Of a DNA stretch of 64,000 nt, positions 16,638 to 25,202 are shown in pieces (position 1 is the stretch's first letter; each line of letters opens with the position of its first letter). The notes beneath the pieces were generated by a model, which did no database searches, had not been told where the DNA came from, and saw only the letters and a list, made by a program, of their open reading frames with translations. Origin of the DNA: Bryobacterales bacterium F-183 (GTDB lineage: Bacteria > Acidobacteriota > Terriglobia > Bryobacterales > Bryobacteraceae). The position numbers were made by a program, and so were the translations under genes. The stretch lies in assembly GCA_016865505.2 (NCBI GenBank), contig AP025252.1, positions 5,478,137 to 5,542,136 on the forward strand. The letters are read 5' to 3'.

Positions 16638-16772
16638 TCCTCGAACTCACCGGTTTCCCGGTAGCTCCTCAGCGGAACGGCCTTGGTGCGTTCCAAGATC
16701 CGTTGGCACCCGTTTGTTATGTTCAGTTGGGCGACGTTTCCCATCGCCCTCGTACAGTCATGCGTAACTCAT

Positions 16773-16796
16773 CGGAAAAAGGTTCAACGTTTTCCG
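16773..16796. repeat. Stem-loop element, copy 1, upstream of the TPR gene
   Basis: A 7-base stem CGGAAAA/TTTTCCG with loop AGGTTCAACG, ending 11 bases before the ATG at 16808. No Shine-Dalgarno is visible in between. The core AAAGGTTCAACGTTTTCCG matches the element at 46561-46579 at all but two positions. The stem bases differ between copies but remain paired, which argues for a conserved structure or a protein-binding palindrome. Confidence 0.45.
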
Positions 16797-16807
16797 CAGA
16801 TTGCGAA

Positions 16808-18385
16808 ATGACAATTATTATGGGGATAGTGCGTCCGTTCTATCTCGCTCTTTTTCTATGTGGTTTCTCTCTGCTACCTGCTCAGCCCCAGGGGGGAGTG
16901 AAGCTCGATTCCAAGCGTATCGCCACACTCATGAGCGAGGGTTTACGTCACCAGGAAGCAGGTGACACCGCCAAAGCGATTGCCGTTTACTCGGAGTTGA
17001 TCTCGGCCAGCGGGGGGACAGCAGCCGCAAGCGTGTACTTTCAGCGCGGGTTGGCCTACGCCGCGCGGGAAGAGTGGCAAAAAGCCATCTCGGATTACGA
17101 CAAAGCAGCAGCGATCGGCTTCGAGCAAGCCCGCCTGTACCTGTCGCGCGCCGCTGCCCGCGTCAAAGTCGATGAACTCGAACCTGCCACCAAGGACTAC
17201 TCGACGGCCATCCGCCTCAGGTTGGACGATCCAGCCGGTTGGATCGGTCGCGCCCGCGTCCGGGTGGCACAGGGCCGCTTTACCGAAGCGATTGAGGACT
17301 TTGACCAGGCCGTCCGTCTCAAGCCCGACTCCGAGGAAGCGCTGCTCGATCGTGGTCGTGCCCAAGGTGAGCGTGGCGACTTCCGATCTGCCGTCGCGGA
17401 TTTTGACCGCATCGTTGCCATCAACCCGAAGCATGAAAAGGCCTATGCGTATCGCGGAGCCGCAAAAGCCCGGCTAGGCGATCATGCAGGCGCTATTCTG
17501 GATTTCACCCAAGCCATCGGCAAGAACAGTGACGACATGGTGCTGTACCTCGCGCGAGCTTCGTCGTACTCGATCCTCGGCGAGCACGAAAAAGCCCTCG
17601 CCGATCGTGAGCAGGCCGTCAAGTTGCGTCCCACTTCGGCTCTCGCTTTAGTGGCGCGAGGCTCGTCCTACCATCAACTTGGTAAGCACGAGTTAGGGTT
17701 GGCAGACCGGACGGAAGCCATCCGCATCGATCCGAACTATGCCGAAGCATGGACCGCCCGCGGCAACGCCTACTTCCTGTTGGGTCGCTACGCCGAAGCT
17801 CTCGGCGACTTGGACCACTCGCTGAAGTTGGACCCTACGCAGCAGGATCTTCGGCCTTTGCTCGAAGAAGCCCGGCAGCGCTTCATTTCCTCTGCGGTCA
17901 ACACCGCCAAATCGGATCCGCCAGCGCCGGCAGCGTCTATCGTCCGCGAACCGGAACCCGCACCCGCGCCAGCGCCGCCTCCGCCATCAGTAGTACCAAC
18001 AACGGCGGTAACTCCAACACCAGCGCCGAAACCCGCTCCGGTCGTCAAGCCGGCGGCGCCCCCTCCAACACCCACGACGCCCGAAGGTTGGAACCAAAAA
18101 GCACGTCAGCACATTGCTGCCAAAGAGTTCGCCGAAGCCGTGGAAGCTTTCACCAGGGCGATTCAGATGAAGAAAGACTTCGCGGTTGCTTACAATGGTA
18201 GAGGTTTCGCGCACTACCTGCTGCGCGACTATAGAAAGTCGATCGCCGACCTCGACGAGGCCATCCGCATCAATCCGCAGTACGGCAACGCGTTCCGTAA
18301 CCGTGCCAACACCAAACGCGCGCTGGGCGACAAGCCGGGCGCCGAGGCGGATCTGAGTGCGGCCAATCGCATCGAGGGCCGCTAA
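16808..18385 (+). CDS. Exported protein with two TPR blocks and a proline-rich linker
   Basis: A 525-residue protein. The signal peptide is at the N-terminus (GIVRPFYLALFLCGFSLLPAQ). About nine TPR units follow to residue about 355 (for example AIEDFDQAVRLKPDSEEALL and AIRIDPNYAEAWTARGNAYF). Then comes a 70-residue Pro/Ala linker with repeated PAPAP and PPP, and two or three further TPRs at the C-terminus (AVEAFTRAIQMKKDFAVAYN). I chose the ATG at 16808. A second ATG at 16820 would also leave a good signal peptide. The linker may span the periplasm or cell wall. It is a protein-interaction scaffold by family, with unknown partners. It lies downstream of an unusual stretch of hairpins. Confidence 0.88.
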   Translation: MTIIMGIVRPFYLALFLCGFSLLPAQPQGGVKLDSKRIATLMSEGLRHQEAGDTAKAIAVYSELISASGGTAAASVYFQRGLAYAAREEWQKAISDYDKAAAIGFEQARLYLSRAAARVKVDELEPATKDYSTAIRLRLDDPAGWIGRARVRVAQGRFTEAIEDFDQAVRLKPDSEEALLDRGRAQGERGDFRSAVADFDRIVAINPKHEKAYAYRGAAKARLGDHAGAILDFTQAIGKNSDDMVLYLARASSYSILGEHEKALADREQAVKLRPTSALALVARGSSYHQLGKHELGLADRTEAIRIDPNYAEAWTARGNAYFLLGRYAEALGDLDHSLKLDPTQQDLRPLLEEARQRFISSAVNTAKSDPPAPAASIVREPEPAPAPAPPPPSVVPTTAVTPTPAPKPAPVVKPAAPPPTPTTPEGWNQKARQHIAAKEFAEAVEAFTRAIQMKKDFAVAYNGRGFAHYLLRDYRKSIADLDEAIRINPQYGNAFRNRANTKRALGDKPGAEADLSAANRIEGR

Positions 18386-18410
18386 CGTTATTTAGGAAAG
18401 TTTGAGATTC

Positions 18411-18818
18411 ATGGCTGTTGAAACGCTAACTGCCGAGGCCCTGCGAGCCTCCCGCTCCCTTCGCAACCTGACCAGAGAAGAAGAAGGCACGGACGTGTTC
18501 CTGCTGCCTGGCGGAATATACGGATTTACGTTTTCCCCGGGCCAGAAGGAAATGCCCATCTACGCCAAGCAGCCCTACCAGAGCTTTGAAGTGCACCACC
18601 TCAAAGACGGCTCCACGCACCTGCTGGGGTTTGTCGACGCCGGGGTAAAGAGCAAGCTCGAGAGCAAGGCTGGCGCTGTAGAAGCCGCGCTGTACCCGTC
18701 TCCGTTCGGTTCCTCCACCGAATTGGTAAGCATCGACATCAAGGATTTGCAGCCCGCGAAGAAGGCCATCTCTCGCGAAGACGGCAACCCTCTCAAGACC
18801 CTGATCTACTCTGAGTAA
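18411..18818 (+). CDS. Conserved-looking soluble protein of unknown function
   Basis: A 135-residue protein, ATG at 18411 with AGGAAAG upstream. There is no signal peptide and no membrane segment. The sequence is mixed alpha/beta with hydrophobic strands in the middle (TDVFLLPGGIYGFTF, SFEVHHLKDGSTHLLGFVD) and ends LKTLIYSE. I recognise no domain. It lies 25 bases after the TPR gene and 7 before nfo, on the same strand. Its composition and codon use match the neighbours, so it is very probably real. Confidence 0.7.
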   Translation: MAVETLTAEALRASRSLRNLTREEEGTDVFLLPGGIYGFTFSPGQKEMPIYAKQPYQSFEVHHLKDGSTHLLGFVDAGVKSKLESKAGAVEAALYPSPFGSSTELVSIDIKDLQPAKKAISREDGNPLKTLIYSE

Positions 18819-18825
18819 GTTCCAA

Positions 18826-19692
18826 GTGGCACTCGCCCCAAGGCTCGGCCTGCATACCTCTACGGCCGGCGGGCTGGACAACGCCGCACACGAAGCTCTG
18901 GCTGTCGGTGCGGACTGTTTGCAGATTTTTTCCTCCAGCCCCCGGACGTGGAAGGCGAATCCCGTCGATGCAGTCCGAGCCAAAACCTTTCGCCTGCTGC
19001 GCGACAAGCACGGTCTTGCGCCACTGGCCATCCACTGCAATTACCTCATCAACCTGGCCTCCACCGACGCTACGGTACTCGAGAACTCGGTCCGTTCTCT
19101 TCGCGGCGAGATCGAGCGCGCTATCGCGATCGAAGCGGACTATCTGGTATTGCACCCCGGAAGCAAGAAGAATCATCCGGACGCCGAAACTGCCATCCAG
19201 TTTGCGGCGGCGGCCATTCACACGGCTGCACGCGGCCTCCGCTTCGGCAAACTCAAGATCTTGTTTGAGAACACCGCCGGCGCGGGCCAGTCCATTGGGT
19301 CAAGCTTCGAAGAATTGGCGCTGCTGACGAACCTGATTGCTCAACTCGGCCCCTTACCCTCCGGCTACTGCATCGACACGTGCCACTGCTACGCAGCTGG
19401 CTACGACGTTTCCACGCAGGTCGGCCTTTCCGAAACTGTTCGCCAATTGGACTCCATTCTGGGCCTTGAGAACATCCCGATGTTTCACGCCAACGACTCC
19501 AAAGGGGGGCTTGGTTCACACATGGATCGTCATGCAAACATCGGCTTCGGCCAGATCGGGTCCGAGGGCTTCCGCCGTATTCTTACTCATCCGCAACTTG
19601 CGCCTGGCAAAGCCTTTATCCTCGAAACCCCAATGGACGATGGCTGGGCTCAACGTGACCTCGATGCCCTGCGGGCATTGGCTGGCGCCTAA
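18826..19692 (+). CDS. nfo: Endonuclease IV (AP endonuclease)
   Basis: A 288-residue TIM-barrel nuclease that cleaves 5' of abasic sites in base excision repair. All family blocks are readable: GLHTSTAGG at the start, IHCNYLINLA, LVLHPGS, LKILFENTAG, GYCIDTCHCYAAGYD, MFHANDSKGGLGSHMDRHANIG and AFILETP. These supply the His, Asp and Glu ligands of the three-zinc centre. The start is a GTG at 18826, 7 bases after the previous stop. The length fits the family (about 280). It is the second DNA-repair gene in the window after uvrA, and the two are not adjacent. Confidence 0.96.
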   Translation: MALAPRLGLHTSTAGGLDNAAHEALAVGADCLQIFSSSPRTWKANPVDAVRAKTFRLLRDKHGLAPLAIHCNYLINLASTDATVLENSVRSLRGEIERAIAIEADYLVLHPGSKKNHPDAETAIQFAAAAIHTAARGLRFGKLKILFENTAGAGQSIGSSFEELALLTNLIAQLGPLPSGYCIDTCHCYAAGYDVSTQVGLSETVRQLDSILGLENIPMFHANDSKGGLGSHMDRHANIGFGQIGSEGFRRILTHPQLAPGKAFILETPMDDGWAQRDLDALRALAGA

Positions 19693-19737
19693 GCAGGTTT
19701 TGCTCAAAAAGGATCTTGCCGCGACGATAGAGTCCTT

Positions 19738-22700
19738 GTGGCAGGCTCCCGGCGCGCAGGTCGCTCAGTCCGGCTCTTTCTAACAGCGCTGTACGTGAGC
19801 ATTGCAGCGGTGGGGCAAGTGCGCCCGCAGTCGACCGGCGCCATTCCGCTGCTCCCATCACAGTACGTCGTTGACGAATGGACCAGCGACCTTGGGATGC
19901 CCGAAGAAACCGCCTCAGAAATGGTGCGGATTCCGAACGATCATTTGCTGATCGCCACCGCCCAAGGCGTGATCCGATTTGATGGCCAACGCTTCCGAAC
20001 CCTCTACCCAGACCTTCCCAAAGCATCGGTCCATTCCATTATCTGGACGCCTGGTTTTGGCGCCGAATGCGCGATTGTTGGGTACGGTGTCGCAGCAGTC
20101 CAGGACACTTCGCTCACACTGCGCCATCCATTCAATCTCCCTTCACACACACAGCGCGTGATCCGCAGGGATCGAAATCGTCGCCTGCTGTTTCTTGTGG
20201 GCGCGGAGCTATATCGCGAAGATCGCCCCGGTGGTGAACTCAGGCTATGGAGAAAGCTCCCGGCAGCAGCCCAACGTATGCTGGAACTGCCAGACGGCTC
20301 CTGGATCGTCAGTGTCAATACAGACCTATACCGGGTGACCGATCACGACCCAAGCCCACTGCCTTACCTGCACCTCACCGGTCGCATCGAAGCGTTGCAA
20401 CGAACCCGTGGCGGCTCTCTGTACATCGGTACGTCTGAAGGCCTGTTCCGGCACCAGACAGGTGAGACGAATGTAACGCCCGTACGAACCAAGCTGAGTG
20501 TCTTTGCCATCGCCGAGTCCGCTGCCGGCGAAGTCTGGATCGGCACTGAGCGGGGCCTCGAGCGCCTGGGCGTGGACGGCAAACTACAACCGTTCAGTAC
20601 CAACCTTCACCTGCGCCCGGAGCCGATCTCCAGCATCCTGTGCGACGACGATGGCAGCATCTGGGCCGCGTACGTCACGGGCGGTCTGTTTCGCCTTCGA
20701 CGCCCCCGCTTTGCGAACTGGTCTATGGAGGAAGGCCTGCTAGGCGGTGTTGTACAGTCGGCCCACCACGATCAGGAAGGCGGCGTTTGGGTGGTCGCAC
20801 GTGGTGGCCTCCATCACCTCAGGGCAGATGGCACCATTCGCGACATTGACGGCGACTGGAAAGTGGTCAACGCAAAGCACAGCGTTTACAGCGATGCCGA
20901 ACATAAACTCTGGATCCTCGGAAACTGGGAACTCCGCGAGGTCGACACGATTTCCGGCGCCGTTCGCAAACTGCCGCTACCACCGTCCAATAAAGCCTGG
21001 TTCCGATTGCATCGCCGAGCGTCCGGCGAGCGTTGGATTGTCAACGTGAGCGGCAAGGTGTACAAGTGGATCGACGGCGGGTGGACGCAGTTGCCGCTCG
21101 AAGGCATGCCATCGCCGCCTTCAACAGGAACCCTGGTCGAGTCTCCGTTTGGCGAAACCTGGATTGCGATTCGTAGCGCCGGCCTTTTCCGTCTGGCCGG
21201 CAACCGCGTCGAGGCAGTTGCGCCGGACGATCCCGCGCGCTTGATCGTCCATTCCATCTACCCCGATCAGGACGGCAACGTGTGGCTCGGCTTCGACGGC
21301 GGTGGCCTTGGGCTTTACGAGAACGGGCGTATCTATTCGATGTCCGTCGATCCAACCGTTCAGCTCAATAGCACTTACCTGATTGCAGAAGATAAATCAG
21401 GTTACCTGTGGTTCGGCCTCCGCAGCGGCTTGTTGCGAATCGAGAAGAAGCAGTTGCTCGGCTATCTGAGAGGCAAGCTGACGGAACCACTCGCGATGGA
21501 TCGCTACACGGCGCAAGGCGACCTTCCCAGCGGCAATTTTGGCACTTCGAGCACAGTCAACCACCCACGTCCGGCATCCGTGTTGTGGCTCCCGCATCTC
21601 CGGGGGCTCGTGCGCGTCGATGCCGCAACCGTCAAGTCATTCCGCACGCCGCCCACACCACACATCGATCAGGTGTTGGTCGATGATGTGCCGTACCCCG
21701 TGGCCGACGGTACGGTGGTGGTGCCCCCAGGCGCGCAACGGGTGACCATTGGCTTTCACGGCACATTCCTGCCAGAGCCCATGCGCGTCACCTATCGCTA
21801 CCAGCTCGACAATTTCCAGCAGACACCTTCCGGGCCGTACCCGCAACGCGAAGCGACCTTCACACAGCTTCCCCCTGGCTCGTACACGTTCCGCCTTTGG
21901 AGCGCCAATAGCGACGGGGTTTGGAACACAGATCCGTTACGGCTTCACGTACACGTACAGCCCGCCTTCTATCAGACCTTCGTTTTCCGCCTCTGTGTCC
22001 TCGCAGGTCTGTGCCTGATCGTCTACGCCGCCATCAACTGGCGTACGCGCATCCTGCGGCGGGATAAAGAGGAGCTGGAAAAGCGTGTGGAAGCCCGCAC
22101 CCACGAACTGGAAGAGGCACGCATCACGGCTGAGAACGCAGCCAAGGTAAAGAGTGACTTCCTCGCCACCATGAGCCATGAGATCCGCACCCCTCTGCAT
22201 GGCGTTTTGGGTACCCTCGAGCTCCTCGGTGAACGTCCGCTCGACGGCGAAGAGAGGGAGTACGTCCGCACCGCCAAGGACTCCGGCCAGGCGCTCCTCC
22301 AACTTCTGAATGACGTACTGGACCTCTCGCGTCTGGAGGCCGGATACTCGATGCTCCAGCCGGAAGAATTCGCTTTCCCGGAGCTTTGCACGGATGTCGT
22401 AGCTGCATTCCGCCACGCCGCCACCATCAAAGGTCTCGAGCTCAAGCTGCAGCTCGATGGACTGCCGCCACGAGTTGTCGGCGATCCTTCCCGGCTTCGC
22501 CAGATTCTCAGCAACCTGCTTGGCAATGCCATCAAGTTCACGGACACGGGTTGGGTCGAGCTCTCTGTCAAGGCGCGGCCCGCAGACCACCGGCGTTTCG
22601 CCATTCGATTCCAGGTCACCGATACGGGCGTCGGCATCGACCCGGCCAAATTCGACGCACTTTTCCAGCCCTTTTCACAACTCGATGGGTCTTCGAAGAA

Positions 22701-23316
22701 ACGCTACAAGGGCACGGGCCTTGGCCTCGCCATCTGCCGGCGCCTCTGCGAAGACATGGCAGGGCACATCAGCGTCAACAGCCAGCCCGGCGGAGGTGCG
22801 CAGTTCCTTGTCGACCTTGTGCTCCCCGGCGGGGCAAACCAACCCGCTGCCCTGCCCGATTCCACACAGCGCCAGCACGAACTTGGTCAGTTGGTCGGCC
22901 GTATTCTGCTGGTGGAAGATAACCGCGTGAATCAGCTGGTGGCGGCACGCATGCTCACGCGTCTGGGCTGCACCTTCGACATCGCGGTGGACGGCATCGA
23001 TGGCGTCGAGCAGGCAGCCAAGTCCCGCTACGACGCGATTCTAATGGACTGCAATATGCCTCGCGCCACCGGCACGGAAGCCACCCGTATGATTCGTTCG
23101 GGCGGTGGCCCAAATTCAAAAACGCCAGTGATTGCCCTCACCGCAGGCTCGTCTTCTGAGGATCGCGAAGCGTGTACCGCGGCCGGCATGGAGGGTTTTC
23201 TTACCAAGCCATACTCTCTCGCGCAGCTCTATTCCGTGCTGTCCCCCTACCTGGAGCACGCAGAGGACTCAACATCCAACAACAACAGCCCCATCCTGCA
23301 GATGGAAAGCCCCTAG
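19738..23316 (+). CDS. Propeller-type hybrid sensor histidine kinase
   Basis: A 1192-residue hybrid kinase. A signal/anchor N-terminus (to residue about 31) is followed by a two-component-regulator beta-propeller region (about 50-640, many GxxWIGT/DGxxWxG repeats such as GEVWIGTERGLERL and GNVWLGFDGGGLGLY). Then come a Y_Y_Y domain (about 660-740), one membrane helix (748-768), HisKA with His813 in ATMSHEIRTPLHG, HATPase_c (DTGVGID, GTGLGLAI) and a C-terminal receiver with Asp1104 in ILMDCNMPRATG. This is the periplasmic-sensing architecture used for glycan signals in Bacteroidetes hybrid systems, but here without an AraC-type output. An external response regulator would be needed. Its stop overlaps the convergent esterase stop at CTAG. 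Confidence 0.95.
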   Translation: MAGSRRAGRSVRLFLTALYVSIAAVGQVRPQSTGAIPLLPSQYVVDEWTSDLGMPEETASEMVRIPNDHLLIATAQGVIRFDGQRFRTLYPDLPKASVHSIIWTPGFGAECAIVGYGVAAVQDTSLTLRHPFNLPSHTQRVIRRDRNRRLLFLVGAELYREDRPGGELRLWRKLPAAAQRMLELPDGSWIVSVNTDLYRVTDHDPSPLPYLHLTGRIEALQRTRGGSLYIGTSEGLFRHQTGETNVTPVRTKLSVFAIAESAAGEVWIGTERGLERLGVDGKLQPFSTNLHLRPEPISSILCDDDGSIWAAYVTGGLFRLRRPRFANWSMEEGLLGGVVQSAHHDQEGGVWVVARGGLHHLRADGTIRDIDGDWKVVNAKHSVYSDAEHKLWILGNWELREVDTISGAVRKLPLPPSNKAWFRLHRRASGERWIVNVSGKVYKWIDGGWTQLPLEGMPSPPSTGTLVESPFGETWIAIRSAGLFRLAGNRVEAVAPDDPARLIVHSIYPDQDGNVWLGFDGGGLGLYENGRIYSMSVDPTVQLNSTYLIAEDKSGYLWFGLRSGLLRIEKKQLLGYLRGKLTEPLAMDRYTAQGDLPSGNFGTSSTVNHPRPASVLWLPHLRGLVRVDAATVKSFRTPPTPHIDQVLVDDVPYPVADGTVVVPPGAQRVTIGFHGTFLPEPMRVTYRYQLDNFQQTPSGPYPQREATFTQLPPGSYTFRLWSANSDGVWNTDPLRLHVHVQPAFYQTFVFRLCVLAGLCLIVYAAINWRTRILRRDKEELEKRVEARTHELEEARITAENAAKVKSDFLATMSHEIRTPLHGVLGTLELLGERPLDGEEREYVRTAKDSGQALLQLLNDVLDLSRLEAGYSMLQPEEFAFPELCTDVVAAFRHAATIKGLELKLQLDGLPPRVVGDPSRLRQILSNLLGNAIKFTDTGWVELSVKARPADHRRFAIRFQVTDTGVGIDPAKFDALFQPFSQLDGSSKKRYKGTGLGLAICRRLCEDMAGHISVNSQPGGGAQFLVDLVLPGGANQPAALPDSTQRQHELGQLVGRILLVEDNRVNQLVAARMLTRLGCTFDIAVDGIDGVEQAAKSRYDAILMDCNMPRATGTEATRMIRSGGGPNSKTPVIALTAGSSSEDREACTAAGMEGFLTKPYSLAQLYSVLSPYLEHAEDSTSNNNSPILQMESP

Positions 23317-25085
23317 TTCGACATCCGCCGCCGTACCTCGGCGAGCCCACCGAGCCGCTCAAACCCGGGCAGATCTGGCGCTTCCGCAGGCCCCTTGGCA
23401 CTCATCAACTCGAGTCTCACAGGCACCCGCGACAGTGCCACGGCAGTCATACACAAAGCAGTGAACTTTCCGTCGCCCATGCATTGAAGCCGCACCGGCC
23501 CGCGACCTGATGCATACGCAATCGCAGTCAGCATATCCTGCAGGCGGTTCGCGTCGTCACTCGCGTGGTAAGTCAGGTACTCCAATCGCATGCGAGCGTC
23601 CCTTGCTCGATCCACCGCGGCCGATCCTCGTTGGAAGACGTCCACCAACAAGCGTATGGACGCTCCCGTATCCCCCGCCATACTCTTAGCGGCGTTGCGC
23701 ATTCCATCTTCGTGGACCTGGATCACCGTCCCCGCCTTGCGCGATGTCCCAGGTATCATTTCCACCGGAACCCGATCGCCGCAGCAGGCCCTCGTCAACA
23801 CCAGGTCCGATCCGGTGCGCACGGCTCGAACACCACCCGGGCAGCGCACCCCAAACGCCATCTCCAAAGCTGTCCGCCATTCCGCCAAAGGCAATGCAGC
23901 AGTTGGCTTTCGCACAGCCTTCCAAGTAGCGAACACCTCGCTCTTGCTTTCCTTTTTCGGCTTGGGCAAATCCTCGCCAATCAACAGATCGCGTTCGACG
24001 TCCAGATCCATTGGCGGCTCCGCAAGCACCGCAGGCGACTGCTTCAGCACGCGCGCAAAGAACGAATAGGCGGCCTGCCGGCTAAGTAAGTTGTAGTTGT
24101 GGCCCGCATCAATCTGTACCTGTTGTGCGCGGCCAGCCTGACCAAACAGTTCATACACCGCTCGCACCTGAGGATGCTCTTCCTTGGGCGTATTCTTCGT
24201 CCAGTCTTTGGTCGCCGAAATCAGCAGCAAGGGCTTCGGCGCCATCATCGCAGCGATCTCAACATTGTTCGTACCCAGCCGCAACGAAGGAGCCATTTCG
24301 CAAGCGTCGTCTCCCTGAAATCCGGCCGACACCATATTTACGGGCGCTGCCGCCGCGATGCGATCATCCACCGCCGCGGCCAAAAACGTTTGCGTACCAC
24401 CACCGCTCGCTCCAGTCATGCCGATTCGCGCGGGATCAATGAAGTCCAAGCCCTGCAGCAGATCAATCGCTCTGATCGTGTTCCAAAGCTGGATGCCCAA
24501 CGGGTGAAACGACCATGCCAATTCCTCCTCCGCCTCGCCAAACTCATGGGGCAATTGCTTCGTGTCGTTATAACCGACCATATCCCACGCAAATGCCACA
24601 ATCCCTTGGGATGCCAGCCCGGCGCACAAGGAAGGAACCGAATAATCGTCCGCATGGTGGATCCGCCCGTGTTTCCAGTGTCCGTGCGCCACCAGAACCG
24701 CTGGCAATCGCCGTTTGCTCTCGCCTACCGGCAGGTAGAGATTACCGGCAATTCGCAGCCCGGGCAAACTCTCGAAGCTGATCTTCTCCACGGAGTACTT
24801 CGGCCTTACCACCGGTTCTCCATGCCGCCGCATCAACAATGGCGACTTCGCGGGTGCCGGCAACAACCCGGCGGCGGCCAGAATCTGCTTTCGAAGCTCC
24901 GTTCTGCGCCGATTCCACTCCGCCAAAGTTCGCGGAGGCGAAAATACAGTGTGGGTATCGCTATTCCGTTCGTTTATGTTACGAGCATCGCGGGGACGGC
25001 CGGAACCCTCTTGTGCAAAGCCATTTGCCACTCCAAAACACAGCAAAGTTCCATACAAAACGTTGCGAATCTGCCCGGCAACCAT
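23313..25085 (-). CDS. Exported alpha/beta-hydrolase, acetyl-xylan-esterase-like
   Basis: A 590-residue protein. I chose the ATG at 25085, which gives a signal peptide (VLYGTLLCFGVANGFAQ). A TTG at 25127 is the longer option. The hydrolase core shows the oxyanion-region strand AVLVAHGHW, the nucleophile elbow GMTGASGGGTQ with Ser227, an Asp region (LLLISATKDWTKNTP) and a His in IDAGHNYN. This is the order of family-7-type carbohydrate esterases and related peptidase-like hydrolases. The C-terminal 200 residues have no visible domain. The substrate is unassigned, and acetylated glycan is plausible. It converges on the hybrid kinase gene with overlapping stops. Confidence 0.85.
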   Translation of the reverse strand: MVAGQIRNVLYGTLLCFGVANGFAQEGSGRPRDARNINERNSDTHTVFSPPRTLAEWNRRRTELRKQILAAAGLLPAPAKSPLLMRRHGEPVVRPKYSVEKISFESLPGLRIAGNLYLPVGESKRRLPAVLVAHGHWKHGRIHHADDYSVPSLCAGLASQGIVAFAWDMVGYNDTKQLPHEFGEAEEELAWSFHPLGIQLWNTIRAIDLLQGLDFIDPARIGMTGASGGGTQTFLAAAVDDRIAAAAPVNMVSAGFQGDDACEMAPSLRLGTNNVEIAAMMAPKPLLLISATKDWTKNTPKEEHPQVRAVYELFGQAGRAQQVQIDAGHNYNLLSRQAAYSFFARVLKQSPAVLAEPPMDLDVERDLLIGEDLPKPKKESKSEVFATWKAVRKPTAALPLAEWRTALEMAFGVRCPGGVRAVRTGSDLVLTRACCGDRVPVEMIPGTSRKAGTVIQVHEDGMRNAAKSMAGDTGASIRLLVDVFQRGSAAVDRARDARMRLEYLTYHASDDANRLQDMLTAIAYASGRGPVRLQCMGDGKFTALCMTAVALSRVPVRLELMSAKGPAEAPDLPGFERLGGLAEVRRRMSN

Positions 25086-25202
25086 GTATCTGCTGGAGTC
25101 ATTCCACAAACTCTTTGTGTTACGCAAATGAGGGTTTCTTGATATTTCTGTGGAAAACTAACCGGGATTTCACATTGGCAGCGCTAAAATGAGAGGTATC
25201 CC

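Noticed and set aside
16604-16700. Possible cyclic-di-GMP or cobalamin riboswitch
   Set aside because: Some local resemblance (a minus-strand GGGAAACCGGTGAG), but the other invariant blocks of either class are absent. Kept only as unexplained hairpins.
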